A stretch of 64,000 nt of DNA from Bacillota bacterium (GTDB lineage: Bacteria > Bacillota > Clostridia > Acetivibrionales > DTU013), in assembly GCA_023412915.1 (NCBI GenBank), contig JAEZRE010000014.1, forward strand, positions 1-64,000, read 5' to 3'. This document shows, piece by piece, positions 26,133-35,112 of the stretch. Position numbers and translations under genes: made by a program. The notes under the pieces were generated by a model. It saw only the letters and a list, made by a program, of their open reading frames with translations, was not told the DNA's origin and searched no databases. Position 1 is the stretch's first letter. Every line of letters begins with the position of its first letter.

Positions 26133-27584
26133 TTACAAACTGTTTACGATCGTCTTGAACGCTATACCGCGCTCTTCGAAGTTCTTGAACATATCAAAGC
26201 TCGCGCTTGCCGGGGAAAGCAGGACTATATCCTTTTCAACGGCATTCTCACAGGCCTTTTTTACAGCTTCCTCGAGGGAGGAACAGCGAATGACCGGTAT
26301 GTCTGCTCCCCTGCCCGTCCTTGCAGTTTCGTCCCGCAGCGCCTTTTCAATTTTGTCCGCCGTCTGACCTATCAATATAAGGCATTTTACTCGCTCTGTC
26401 AGCGTCTCTCCCAGTTCGTCATACGGTATGTGCTTGTCGTAGCCTCCCGCTATCAGGATTACCCTGCCCCTGAAGGCGCGTATGCTTGCAATGGTTCTTG
26501 TAGGGCTGGAGCCTATCGAGTCATTGTAGAAGCTGATCCCGTTAACGTCCTTGACATGCTCGATCCTGTGCTCGACTCCCCGGAAAGCCACAGCGACCGC
26601 CTTTATTGCCACAGGCTTCACGAAATCCATCGTTGCCGCGGCAGCCGCCATATAGTTTTCGATATTATGTTCACCAGGCAGAAGTATCTCGTCAGTCCTG
26701 ACAATTTCAAGCTCCTTCCCCCCGCTGCGATAAACGATGCTGCCCCCCGAGAGCACCACTCCTTCGTCAAGCTGCGATCTCCTGCTGAACAGTATAACCT
26801 TTCCGGCGCCTTCCTTTGCGAACTCACGCGTGGTATCGTTGTCGTAATTGATTACGAGTGTGTCGTTTTCATTCTGATAAAGGAATATGTTCCTCTTGGC
26901 GTCCGAATATTCCTTCATCGACTTATGTACATCGAGATGGTTGGGCGAAAGGTTAGTGACAACGGCCGTGTGCAGCCTGTTCCTCATGGTCTGGAGCTGA
27001 AAACTGCTCAGTTCCAGTACTACCATGTCGTTTTCCTGTATCTCGTCTATCCTGTCAAGCAACGGAGTCCCTATATTACCCCCCAGCCAGCATTTATAGC
27101 CCTGTCTGCTGAGTATTCTGTATATCAGCGTCGTAGTAGTGGTTTTGCCGTCGCTTCCCGTTACCGCAAATATCCTCGCAGGGCAAAGCTTGCAGAATAC
27201 CTCCATTTCGGAGGTGATTTCAGCGCCTGCCTCGGCTTCCCGCAAAAGTTCGGGTATGTCGAAGCGTATCTTAGGGGTCTTGAATATGACGTCGAACCCT
27301 TTCAATTCCTTTAGATAATCAGGCCCAAGGCTGTATTTCACGTTAAATCCCTTCAGTTCGTCCAGCGACTGGCTGAGCGCATTTTCGTCCGCTTTGTCGA
27401 AAGCCGCGATGTCGACGCCGAGATTGCCCAGGTATTTGATCAACGGCGTGTTACTGATGCCGATGCCTAAAACTGCCACTTTCTTCGTTACGATCTCTTT
27501 TTTAAACTGCTCGAGCTTGTCGTTCAATTCTTCTACCTCCAGATCACGATTCGCAATGTCTTTTACTTTATTTTTAAAAGACAT
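26133..27584 (-). CDS. murD: UDP-N-acetylmuramoyl-L-alanine--D-glutamate ligase
   Basis: MurD adds D-glutamate to UDP-MurNAc-L-Ala in peptidoglycan synthesis. The ATP loop is VTGSDGKTTTTTLIYR. The Mur central region (VTNLSPNHLDVHKSMKEY) and a C-terminal ligase domain (GYDKHIPYDELGETL) are present. The core normally begins near VAVLGIGISN, so there is a ~35-residue charged helical N-terminal extension. The start is uncertain: ATG at 27584 is chosen over TTG at 27611, and neither has a strong ribosome site. It stands apart from a division-and-cell-wall cluster. Confidence 0.93.
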   Translation of the reverse strand: MSFKNKVKDIANRDLEVEELNDKLEQFKKEIVTKKVAVLGIGISNTPLIKYLGNLGVDIAAFDKADENALSQSLDELKGFNVKYSLGPDYLKELKGFDVIFKTPKIRFDIPELLREAEAGAEITSEMEVFCKLCPARIFAVTGSDGKTTTTTLIYRILSRQGYKCWLGGNIGTPLLDRIDEIQENDMVVLELSSFQLQTMRNRLHTAVVTNLSPNHLDVHKSMKEYSDAKRNIFLYQNENDTLVINYDNDTTREFAKEGAGKVILFSRRSQLDEGVVLSGGSIVYRSGGKELEIVRTDEILLPGEHNIENYMAAAAATMDFVKPVAIKAVAVAFRGVEHRIEHVKDVNGISFYNDSIGSSPTRTIASIRAFRGRVILIAGGYDKHIPYDELGETLTERVKCLILIGQTADKIEKALRDETARTGRGADIPVIRCSSLEEAVKKACENAVEKDIVLLSPASASFDMFKNFEERGIAFKTIVNSL

Positions 27585-27653
27585 AATAATTTTATAATTT
27601 TCCACTTGCAATTATACAACATTTCTAGTAGAATTAATATTGCGTTTTGAAAC

Positions 27654-27740
27654 GCGGGAATGGCGGAATTGGCAGACGCGCTAGTTTCAGGTACTAGAGC
27701 TCGCAAGGGTGTGCAGGTTCAAGTCCTGTTTCCCGCACCA
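27654..27740 (+). tRNA. tRNA-Leu (CAG)
   Basis: 87-nt type II tRNA. The acceptor GCGGGAA/TTCCCGC is paired and CCA is encoded. Anticodon CAG is at 27688-27690. The D-arm GGCAGACGCGCTAG and T-arm GGTTCAAGTCC are present. Confidence 0.97.
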
Positions 27741-27743
27741 AAC

Positions 27744-27774
27744 AAAAATCCGAACCTTATGGGTTCGGATTTTT
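27744..27774 (+). terminator. tRNA-Leu terminator
   Basis: Perfect 13-bp stem AAAAATCCGAACC/GGTTCGGATTTTT with a 5-nt loop and a T-run. Confidence 0.9.
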
Positions 27775-27806
27775 TATTGCTTCTTTTCAAATTTGTTTTT
27801 ACAGGA

Positions 27807-27908
27807 TCAAGTCCGTAGGCGCTTCGAAAGTTCGAGTATCGCCCTTTGCTCCGCGTTAACGCTGAGTTTGTCTATGTCGAGGTAACCCTGCCCGATGTCC
27901 TTGCCCAT
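27807..27908 (-). CDS. Possible 33-aa ORF downstream of dinB
   Basis: Reads MGKDIGQGYLDIDKLSVNAE and onward to a TGA at 27807. It starts 24 nt after the dinB stop, but no ribosome site is visible. Codon use looks like neighbouring genes. It could be a small protein, or the remnant of a longer gene. No family is recognised. Confidence 0.3.
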   Translation of the reverse strand: MGKDIGQGYLDIDKLSVNAEQRAILELSKRLRT

Positions 27909-27931
27909 CTAATAGCTTCGGCATGCCAAAT

Positions 27932-29167
27932 TCAATCATTTGTGCTATTATCCTTCTTCCCTCGCCTCATATACTCATTTACAAGCTTCGCTCTTTTGAG
28001 CTTGTCGCTGCCGAAACGCAGCCTTATGGCATCCATGGCTTTTTCGAGCTTCTCTTCCCTGCGGACGTCGTCAGGAAGTTTTTCGTCCACATCGAATATG
28101 GACAACTGCTCGGGCATATCCTCATCGATATTTGCAAGAGCGATACCCAAAAGCCGTATGGGCTTTCTGCGGTCCCAGTTGTCCTCCAGAAGCTCCGCCC
28201 CGGTTTTATAGATATCCTTTGTCAGGTAGGACAAAGGTATCGATTTCTGCCTTGTAACCGATTTGAAATCGTCGTATTTTATTACGATGGAAACGGTTTT
28301 ACCTTTAAAATCGTTGCGCCGGGCATCCTCTCCCACTTCCTCCGCCAAATGCAGCAGCACCGACCTGGCATATTCCATATCGAATGTGTCGCTGGATAGA
28401 GTCGTCGAACGGCTGATAGACCTTGACTCGGCCTTTGGATGCGGCGTTACCGGAGAGGTGTCTATCCCGTTGGCTAGATTTTTGAGTTCGCCTCCGTACT
28501 TTCCGAAATTTGCCGAAAGAGTCCTGGCATCACAGCAGGCCAGATCGCCTATCGTCATGATACCAATTTCATTCAGGCGTTTTTCCGTCTGTTTACCGAT
28601 ACCATACATATCCCTGACCTTAAGCGGCCAGAGCTTTGATTTTACGTCACTTTCCCACAGCTCTGTGATGCCGAGGGGCTTTTTGATTTCCGAGGCCATT
28701 TTGGCAAGGAACTTGTTCTCTGAAATGCCTATGGAACACCATAGATCGAGTTCCTCCATTATCCGGTCCATAATGCTCCGCGCAATCGCCGGAGGTTCGC
28801 CGAAAAGAGCCTCGCAGCCCGTAAGGTCAAGCCAGGCTTCATCTATGCTGTTTTGCTGTATGACTGGGGTGTAACGCGAAAGAATCTCCATCACTTCACG
28901 GGATTTCTTATCATACAATCCGTGTGTCGGCGGGACAAGAATCAAACCGGGGCATATTTTCTTTGCCTCGTGTAGGAGCATGGTCGTTTTTACGCCGTAT
29001 GCCCTGGCGTCGTAATTTGCAGCGAGAATTATACCCGATCTGTTTTTGGGATCTCCCGCAACCGCAGCGGGATGTCCTTTGAGTTCGGGGTTCTGCGCCA
29101 TTTCACAGCTAATGAAAAATGCATTCATATCTACAAGAAAAATGACTCTTCTCATAGACCGTTCCAT
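27932..29167 (-). CDS. dinB: DNA polymerase IV (Y-family)
   Basis: A translesion DNA polymerase used for bypass of damaged bases. The 411-aa protein has the Y-family motifs IFLVDMNAFFISCEMA, NSIDEAWLDLTG and IGISENKFLAKMASEIKKPLGI. The beta-clamp-binding-like stretch QLSIFDVDEKLP lies near the C-terminus. The start ATG at 29167 has a GGAG site 9 nt away and lies just after the cheR stop; another in-frame ATG at 29155 is possible. No SOS box was found immediately upstream, so it probably relies on cheR transcription. Confidence 0.93.
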   Translation of the reverse strand: MERSMRRVIFLVDMNAFFISCEMAQNPELKGHPAAVAGDPKNRSGIILAANYDARAYGVKTTMLLHEAKKICPGLILVPPTHGLYDKKSREVMEILSRYTPVIQQNSIDEAWLDLTGCEALFGEPPAIARSIMDRIMEELDLWCSIGISENKFLAKMASEIKKPLGITELWESDVKSKLWPLKVRDMYGIGKQTEKRLNEIGIMTIGDLACCDARTLSANFGKYGGELKNLANGIDTSPVTPHPKAESRSISRSTTLSSDTFDMEYARSVLLHLAEEVGEDARRNDFKGKTVSIVIKYDDFKSVTRQKSIPLSYLTKDIYKTGAELLEDNWDRRKPIRLLGIALANIDEDMPEQLSIFDVDEKLPDDVRREEKLEKAMDAIRLRFGSDKLKRAKLVNEYMRRGKKDNSTND

Positions 29168-29168
29168 A

Positions 29169-29945
29169 CTACAAATCTCCATCCTTGATATAAAAGAAGG
29201 TTTTCAGCGGGCTGAGGAGGTATCTGCTGCAGGTCAGTATCTGCTCGGTGCTGCCTATGAACAGTATGCCCTCTTTACGCAGCGCCTTGTTGAACTTGGT
29301 GTAAATATAGGACTTGGCGTCCTCCGTAAAATAGATAAGTACGTTCCTGCATACAATAAGGTCGCAATCGGTCGGATACGGGTCTTTCAGCAGGTTATGC
29401 CTGGAGAATTCGACCTGTCTTTTGACCTCATCCTTTACTCTATAAAAGCTTCCCTCTTTGTCGAAGTATTTTCCGATATATGCCGGCGGCAGCTTATCGA
29501 GGCTTTTCGAGGTATAAATGCCTTCCTTTGCCTTACGTAGCGCTTCATTGTCTATATCGGTAGCGATGATTTTAATATCCTTCAGCGGTATATGCTGGTT
29601 CAGCACCATAACAAGCGTATAAGGCTCATCGCCTGTCGAACAGGCCGAACTCCATATCTTGAGTTTAGAAGACTTTTTCAGCAGCATCGGGAATATGGTA
29701 TCCTTCAATACCTCCCATTGTTCGGGGTTCCTGTAGAATTCGGAAACGTTTATGGTCAGATAGTTGATAAATTCGTTATAAAGCTCCTTGTTGTTCTTGA
29801 GTACGCGTACATAGTCCTCATAGAGCTCATAGCCATTCTTCCTGATGAGCGAGTCTATCCGGCGTTTCATCTGCTTCTCTTTGTACAGGCTTAGATTGAT
29901 ATCTGTCAGTTTGTATATTTCGGATTTAAACCCCTCATAATCCAT
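29169..29945 (-). CDS. cheR: CheR-type protein-glutamate O-methyltransferase
   Basis: CheR methylates glutamates of chemotaxis receptors with SAM. The 258-aa protein has the N-terminal all-alpha CheR domain (KEKQMKRRIDSLIRKNGYE) and the SAM-binding domain (KIWSSACSTGDEPYTLVMVL, then DCDLIVCRNVLIYFTED). The ATG at 29945 follows GGGAGGATCC; the upstream open frame lacks homology. It is not next to other che genes, so it may be an orphan receptor methyltransferase. It is separated from dinB by only a few bases. Confidence 0.92.
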   Translation of the reverse strand: MDYEGFKSEIYKLTDINLSLYKEKQMKRRIDSLIRKNGYELYEDYVRVLKNNKELYNEFINYLTINVSEFYRNPEQWEVLKDTIFPMLLKKSSKLKIWSSACSTGDEPYTLVMVLNQHIPLKDIKIIATDIDNEALRKAKEGIYTSKSLDKLPPAYIGKYFDKEGSFYRVKDEVKRQVEFSRHNLLKDPYPTDCDLIVCRNVLIYFTEDAKSYIYTKFNKALRKEGILFIGSTEQILTCSRYLLSPLKTFFYIKDGDL

Positions 29946-30096
29946 GACGGATCCTCCCCCACAAAACAACTGGATAATAAAAATCTCCGGCATATCGAAC
30001 GCCTGCGATTTTTGAACATGACAATGCAAAGCTTGGTGCGCCGACACCTAAATTATAATACTTTGCTGCGCGGCAATTGCCATGTTCCATGACTGA

Positions 30097-30122
30097 AAAC
30101 GCAAGACCGTAGCCTTGCGTTT
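30097..30122 (-). terminator. Hairpin after the ispH-rpsA gene
   Basis: AAACGCAAG (30097-30105) pairs with CTTGCGTTT (30114-30122) around an 8-nt loop, 20 nt after the stop. The U-tract is short. Confidence 0.65.
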
Positions 30123-30141
30123 CAATCATTTCCATATTGTA

Positions 30142-32181
30142 TTATTTCTCTTCGTTTGTTGTATTCATCGCGTCGGCAATCGTATTTGAAAGAGCTTCGC
30201 TATGTTCGCTCGAGGACTCTTCCTCAGCTGCTATACCGTCGTCGGACTTAGCCTGCGAAGCCGAAGGCGCGGGATCTATCGGATTGACTTCCTTGATGCT
30301 CAGGCTTATCTTCTTGGTCTCTACATTGACCTCTACGACCTTGGCTTCGACAGCCTGGCCTATCTGGAGGACATCGCCCGGCTTAGCTATCCTGACGTTC
30401 GATATCTGCGATATGTGTACGAGACCGTCAAGACCCTTTTCCAGTTCGACGAATGCCCCGAAAGGTACAAGCCTGACTACGGTTCCCGTCACGATATCCC
30501 CGACCTTATACTTGTCGGCGGCCTTGAACCACGGATTGTCCTCTTCCTTCCTCAGTCCGAGGGAAATCCTCTTTTTATCCTTGTCGAATTCGAGCACGGT
30601 TACCTGCACTTTGTCACCAACCTTCAAAACGTCCGAAGGATGCTTCACCTTGGACCAGGAAAGCTCGGAAACATGTACAAGGCCGTCTACTCCGCCTATA
30701 TCTACAAATGCGCCGAAGTCCATGAGATTCTTTACTACGCCGTCGTATTTCTTGCCGACTTCAACAGTGTTCCAGAATTCGCCTTCGTTCTTCTCCCTGT
30801 TCTCAGACAGTATCACTCTCTGGGAGCCTACGATCTTGTGCTTCTGCTTGTTGAATTCGACTATACGGACCGTAACCGTCTGTCTCATATACTCGCCGAG
30901 ATCCTTGACATATCTTTCAGAAATCTGGGAGGCCGGGATAAATACTCTTACGCCTTTAACGCTGGCAACAACACCGCCGTTGGTGATTTCGACGACTTTA
31001 CCCGTAACAGGAGTCTTGTTTTCGTATGCTTCTTCGATCACGTCGATGCTCTTGATGGAGTCGACCCTCTTCTTGGACAACATTACATTTCCTTCACCGT
31101 CATTAACCCTTACAATGAACACTTCGATCTCGTCACCGATTTTAACGCTTGTTTCAGGCTTGAAATCGGGGTCGTCGGTATATTCGTCGATCGGAATTAT
31201 ACCGTCTGATTTATAGCCCAGATCAACATAAATTTCGGCATTGTTATAGCCGATTATCCTGCCTTTGACGATTTCTCCGCTTCTCAGCGAAACCATCGAA
31301 CTTTCGAAGGCTTCCTCAAAGCTCAGCTCATTCTCCTGTTTATTTAATTCATCCATTCTTTCAATAACCTCCTTGATTATGCGTTCCGGTGTAGATGCTC
31401 CGGCTGTGATACCCAGCGTTTTTACTTTTTTTGTATCTATCGGTGGCAAATCACCGTACGTTTCGATTAAGTAAGTTTCACTGCAGTATTTTTTACTGAT
31501 TTCAAACAGCTTTTGAGTATTCGAACTCTTCCTACTGCCTATGACAAGCATCATATCCGATTTCTTCGAGATTTTTTCAGCCTCTTCCTGCCTGCTGCTT
31601 GTCGCATTACATATTGTATCAAACTTTACAACGTTTTTGCATTTTTCTTTTAATTTATTATAAATACTTTCAAACTTTTCTTTCGTGATCGTGGTCTGTG
31701 CAACAAGGCAACATTCCCCGTCCAATTCTGTAAACCTTTCCACGTCGTCCGGTCCGTCCGCTATTAAAGCCTTATTGCCGCACCATCCGTTGATCCCCTG
31801 TACTTCCGGATGTTCCCTGTCTCCGGCAATAACGATAGCGTACCCTTCCCGCTGCTTTTCAAGAACGAGCTTGTGAATCTTGTGCACGTACGGACAGGTC
31901 GCGTCGACGACTTCTATATGCCTTTGTTCCAGCTTATCATAAGTATCCGGCGTAACGCCATGCGCTCTGATGACTATCCTGCTGTCGGGGACAGCCTCGC
32001 TGACGTCCGACAATACGCTTACGCCCTTTTGCTCCAATTCCCTGATGACCTGTTCGTTATGGATCAGGGGTCCAAGCGTATAAACCTTTTTATTATCCGA
32101 ATTCAACAGGTTGTTTGCAATTTTTATGGCATTGCTGACACCGAAGCAAAAACCGGCGGATTCAGCCAGAATTATCTTCAT
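30142..32181 (-). CDS. ispH: IspH-ribosomal protein S1 fusion (HMB-PP reductase / S1 domains)
   Basis: The N-terminal ~285 residues are 4-hydroxy-3-methylbut-2-enyl diphosphate reductase, the last MEP-pathway enzyme. Its three Fe-S cysteines lie in AGFCFGVSNA, DATCPYVHKIH and FDTICNATSSRQEE. After a short linker, four S1 RNA-binding domains follow (e.g. VKGRIIGYNNAEIYVDLGYK, GVVKNLMDFGAFVDIGGVDG, GTVVRLVPFGAFVELEKGLD). This fusion is known in clostridia. The ATG at 32181 follows GGAGG; the TTG at 32187 is rejected. 679 aa. It is spaced 2 bp from plsC, so coupled. Confidence 0.95.
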   Translation of the reverse strand: MKIILAESAGFCFGVSNAIKIANNLLNSDNKKVYTLGPLIHNEQVIRELEQKGVSVLSDVSEAVPDSRIVIRAHGVTPDTYDKLEQRHIEVVDATCPYVHKIHKLVLEKQREGYAIVIAGDREHPEVQGINGWCGNKALIADGPDDVERFTELDGECCLVAQTTITKEKFESIYNKLKEKCKNVVKFDTICNATSSRQEEAEKISKKSDMMLVIGSRKSSNTQKLFEISKKYCSETYLIETYGDLPPIDTKKVKTLGITAGASTPERIIKEVIERMDELNKQENELSFEEAFESSMVSLRSGEIVKGRIIGYNNAEIYVDLGYKSDGIIPIDEYTDDPDFKPETSVKIGDEIEVFIVRVNDGEGNVMLSKKRVDSIKSIDVIEEAYENKTPVTGKVVEITNGGVVASVKGVRVFIPASQISERYVKDLGEYMRQTVTVRIVEFNKQKHKIVGSQRVILSENREKNEGEFWNTVEVGKKYDGVVKNLMDFGAFVDIGGVDGLVHVSELSWSKVKHPSDVLKVGDKVQVTVLEFDKDKKRISLGLRKEEDNPWFKAADKYKVGDIVTGTVVRLVPFGAFVELEKGLDGLVHISQISNVRIAKPGDVLQIGQAVEAKVVEVNVETKKISLSIKEVNPIDPAPSASQAKSDDGIAAEEESSSEHSEALSNTIADAMNTTNEEK

Positions 32182-32183
32182 CT

Positions 32184-32759
32184 TCAACCTCCGCTGAGAG
32201 AATAAATCCTGTTAATAATATCAGTGCTGATTTCAGCAAGCTCTTCTTTTGTCAGCTTATCCTCATGTTTGCTTATCATAAACGGGTCACCGAAATTCAC
32301 AGTCATTTTCGAAAATAATTTATAAGTTCCCTTAACCGTTGCAGGTATTATCGGAACACCTGCATTTGCCGCAATCATGGCGGCCCCGGATTTGACCCTG
32401 CCCGCGCCTCCGGCATGCCTTCTGGTGCCCTGAGGAAATATTCCGACTATTTTACCTTCCTCAAGCAACCTGTAAGCATTCTTTATGGAACCCACGTCCG
32501 CGGCGCCTCTTTTTACCGAAAACGCACCGAGCTTTTTGAATAAAAAACCTGCTATCGGGTTCTTGAATAATTCTTCCTTGGCCATCCAGTAAATCCACCT
32601 GTCCAGCTTGTAACCCAGTAAAAACATATCCAAAAAGGTGTTATGATTTGCACACAAAAGAGCGGGACCCTTTTGCGGAATCTTTTCCCGGTTTATTACC
32701 TCTACCCTGAATATAATTTTAAATACGATTGTTGTTACGATTATAGCAAATGTTTTCAT
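32184..32759 (-). CDS. plsC: 1-acyl-sn-glycerol-3-phosphate acyltransferase
   Basis: PlsC adds the second acyl chain to make phosphatidic acid at the inner membrane. The 191-aa protein has an N-terminal hydrophobic helix, the HX4D motif in ANHNTFLDMFL and the acyltransferase motif FPQGTRRHAG (Gln in place of the more usual Glu). A downstream VPIIPATVKGTY segment fits motif IV. It sits between cmk and ispH-rpsA in a typical clostridial cluster. The Glu-to-Gln change is seen directly; its effect is unknown. Confidence 0.93.
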   Translation of the reverse strand: MKTFAIIVTTIVFKIIFRVEVINREKIPQKGPALLCANHNTFLDMFLLGYKLDRWIYWMAKEELFKNPIAGFLFKKLGAFSVKRGAADVGSIKNAYRLLEEGKIVGIFPQGTRRHAGGAGRVKSGAAMIAANAGVPIIPATVKGTYKLFSKMTVNFGDPFMISKHEDKLTKEELAEISTDIINRIYSLSGG

Positions 32760-32771
32760 TACGGATTACCA

Positions 32772-33443
32772 TCATTCGTTATTTTTTATTCTGTCAAGTA
32801 TATTGCCGACGACCTGCTGCGGCTCCATATCCGTTGTGTCTATCTCTATTGCGTCGGAAGCTTTCGATAAAGGCGCAAAAGCTCTCGTGCTGTCGTTTTT
32901 GTCCCTGTATGCGATATCTTTCATTACTTCATCCAAGGTAACTCCCGAGGCCCCTTTGGACTGCATCTCGGCGAATCTCCTTTTTGCTCTTTCCTCGAGG
33001 GATGCCGTGATGAAAAACTTGAACTTGGCCCCGGGCAGAACATAAGTCCCGATATCGCGGCCATCCATTACAACATCGCTGTTTTGGGCTATGGCTCTTT
33101 GCAGTTCTACCATCTTCAGTCTTACAGCAGGAACAGCAGAAACATCCGAAGCTCCTATGGATACTTCAGGCGTCCGAATCATTGACGTAACATCTTCACC
33201 GTCAAGGAACAGCCTCTGCTCGTTTCCTATGTACTCAATACGTATATCGATTCTTTCCACAAGCTCGGTCAGGCGCTGTGCATCCTTCGTATCGATTCCG
33301 GACCGTAGAGCCTTCAATGCGACTGTCCGGTACATTGCCCCGGTATCAAGATATATGATTCCCAGCTGCCTGGATATATTTTTCGCGACAGTGCTTTTTC
33401 CTGCTCCCGCCGGTCCGTCTATTGCAATACAGATACTTGACAA
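32772..33443 (-). CDS. cmk: Cytidylate kinase
   Basis: Cmk phosphorylates CMP and dCMP. The 223-aa protein begins with the P-loop IAIDGPAGAGKSTVAKNI and YLDTGAMYRTVALKAL, followed by DGRDIGTYVLPGAKFKFFIT and RAKRRFAEMQ, all diagnostic. The start codon is TTG with GGAGG ten bases upstream. It is 12 bp from plsC downstream and 20 bp from aroH upstream, consistent with one operon. Confidence 0.96.
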   Translation of the reverse strand: MSSICIAIDGPAGAGKSTVAKNISRQLGIIYLDTGAMYRTVALKALRSGIDTKDAQRLTELVERIDIRIEYIGNEQRLFLDGEDVTSMIRTPEVSIGASDVSAVPAVRLKMVELQRAIAQNSDVVMDGRDIGTYVLPGAKFKFFITASLEERAKRRFAEMQSKGASGVTLDEVMKDIAYRDKNDSTRAFAPLSKASDAIEIDTTDMEPQQVVGNILDRIKNNE

Positions 33444-33463
33444 ATCCGCCAGTCCTCCGCGAG

Positions 33464-33829
33464 TCAGTTCTTATCTTCAAGATCGGGTCTCAATGACCTT
33501 GCGTCTCTCAGATAGATATATTTCAATTCACCGTTCTTTTTCTCAGTATTGATGTGCATCATTACCCTGATACATTTTGTCAGGCTGCCCGGAACATCGA
33601 TCTCGTTGGTGCACATCATGGCGGTATGTATAAAGCCCAGCCTTCTTGCGGCAACCGCCGGGAAAACCGCGTCGAGATCCTTTGTCATTGAAAAAATGAT
33701 GCTTATAATATCTTCTGCCGTAATACCGTTTTGCTCAGTCATTTTTTCGAGCAGTTCAGCTGTTGCTTCGAGTATTTCCTGCTCATTGTTTGTAACTACA
33801 GTAGTCGCACCCCTTATAGCAGCAACCAT
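33464..33829 (-). CDS. aroH: Chorismate mutase, AroH class
   Basis: Converts chorismate to prephenate for Phe/Tyr synthesis. The 121-aa protein has the monofunctional AroH fold signature: AAIRGATTVVTNNEQEIL at the N-terminus, IISIIFSMTKDLDAVFPAVA in the middle and RVMMHINTE towards the end. I choose the ATG at 33829, which matches family length (about 120 aa); the open frame upstream to 33892 is extra. No feedback domain is attached. It lies between hutP and cmk. Confidence 0.93.
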   Translation of the reverse strand: MVAAIRGATTVVTNNEQEILEATAELLEKMTEQNGITAEDIISIIFSMTKDLDAVFPAVAARRLGFIHTAMMCTNEIDVPGSLTKCIRVMMHINTEKKNGELKYIYLRDARSLRPDLEDKN

Positions 33830-33929
33830 CCTGATAAGACAACTCCATTCTGCATATTGCTTTAGCGTCGAAACGGGACATTCCTCAGCCACAAAGCCCT
33901 GCTTCCTGCAGAGGTGTGTCCCGTTACAT

Positions 33930-34352
33930 TTAAACCACCCTGTGTCCGAGCCCTATGGCAACCTCGTTGAGGTGCAGAAGCCCAATCCCGAAGAATATGG
34001 ACACACTGATGTGGTCCTTATATCTTGCGATACCAATCTTTCCGCCTACATTCAATCCAAGGGCCTTCGGCATTATCTGCGTCAGCGCTTCCCTGGTGGC
34101 GCCGGCAACTGCGCCTTCCTCGACATGACTTTCCTGGATTACTCCTTCACGTTTCGAGGAAACTACAGCCCTTTCAATGATCTTCATTACAGAGTTCAGA
34201 TATTCTCCGCCGTAATCTACGGCTGCAGTCCGTATACCCGTCTGCGCAAATTCCGCCTGGAGCTGCTTTTCCTCAGCCCTGTCCGCGGTAAGAGCCAGTC
34301 TTACGGCTGCTGCGGCGATGTCTTTACTCCCGTACTCCCTGTTGTTTTCCAC
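33930..34352 (-). CDS. hutP: HutP-family RNA-binding antiterminator
   Basis: HutP binds mRNA in the presence of L-histidine and Mg2+ to prevent termination in the Bacillus histidine-utilisation operon. This 140-aa homologue keeps the conserved C-terminal block (ISVSIFFGIGLLHLNEVAIG, then LGHRVV) and the KEGVIQESHVEEGAVAGATR-like middle. It starts with GTG after an AGGGGATG site. No hut genes are visible here, so the target RNA and effector in this organism are unknown. It is transcribed with aroH and cmk, probably from the promoter at 34430-34458. Confidence 0.85.
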   Translation of the reverse strand: MENNREYGSKDIAAAAVRLALTADRAEEKQLQAEFAQTGIRTAAVDYGGEYLNSVMKIIERAVVSSKREGVIQESHVEEGAVAGATREALTQIMPKALGLNVGGKIGIARYKDHISVSIFFGIGLLHLNEVAIGLGHRVV

Positions 34353-34429
34353 TATAAGATCATCCCCTGATACGTTTTAATGGATCCGACGTCTTAAACT
34401 CTGTTGGTTTTGTGAAAACATTATCTAAT

Positions 34430-34458
34430 ATTATATAAGAATAATAGCAAATGTACAA
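34430..34458 (-). promoter_or_regulatory. Promoter before hutP
   Basis: Minus strand -35 TTGTAC (34453-34458), 17-bp spacer, -10 TATAAT (34430-34435), about 75 nt upstream of the GTG start. Confidence 0.7.
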
Positions 34459-34472
34459 TAAGAATGTTGCTT

Positions 34473-35006
34473 TCAATTGCCTGCCTTTAACGTTGCAACC
34501 GGAACTATACCTCCCACCGCATTTACCGTTTTGCCCAGCAGGTATTCAATATTCCGGCTTGCCGCGCTGATCCGCACGATTGGCGTTACAAGGACTTCCG
34601 AGGCGTCAAGTTCGACTATGTCGCCGTCCTTTAATTCCAGAAGGACCGATTTCCCTTCAAATGAACCGACAGCTTCGCCATTTACAAGTATTTTGAGCTC
34701 GGAACATTCATCCATATCGGTAAGGCTCATTTCCAGCTTGCATGGAACAAAAATGTAAGCTTCGGAGCCTAACGGGTCTCCATCGGCTCCCTCATTGAAA
34801 AAAGCCGTCCTGACCGAAGGCATAGCTAGAACAGCCTGCGTTATTACCAGTACGGCCAGTGCTATGATACAAGCCCGCTTGAGTATAAGCTCAATTGAGT
34901 GCAAATAACCCTTGCTGTGTTTTTTCACATTCGTGACAGTATCATTGCCGTTGTTCTTTTCTTGGACGGAAACGCTGCCGACACCGTCTTGCATAACTGT
35001 TTTCAT
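34473..35006 (-). CDS. Single-pass membrane protein of unknown function
   Basis: I do not recognise a family. The 177-aa protein has a ~35-residue hydrophilic N-terminus, one membrane helix (ACIIALAVLVITQAVLAM, about residues 48-66) and an extracytoplasmic beta-rich domain ending in GKTVNAVGGIVPVATLKAGN. The ATG at 35006 is preceded by GGAGA; the reading frame open to 35063 is not needed. It lies between the flavoprotein gene and hutP, 107 bp from the former, and similar small proteins occur at this spot in other clostridia as far as I recall. Confidence 0.7.
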   Translation of the reverse strand: MKTVMQDGVGSVSVQEKNNGNDTVTNVKKHSKGYLHSIELILKRACIIALAVLVITQAVLAMPSVRTAFFNEGADGDPLGSEAYIFVPCKLEMSLTDMDECSELKILVNGEAVGSFEGKSVLLELKDGDIVELDASEVLVTPIVRISAASRNIEYLLGKTVNAVGGIVPVATLKAGN

Positions 35007-35112
35007 AAACTGTCTCCATAGAGTATTACTGTCTCTAGTATTAACTCTCCGGAGGGCAATCATACCTTTGTACGCCTGAGCATTTCCGCGACAATTTTCC
35101 GGACCGGTACCG

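Noticed and set aside
30137..31216. Long plus-strand frame opposite the S1 domains
   Set aside because: Antisense to the certain ispH-rpsA gene and repetitive only because S1 domains repeat.
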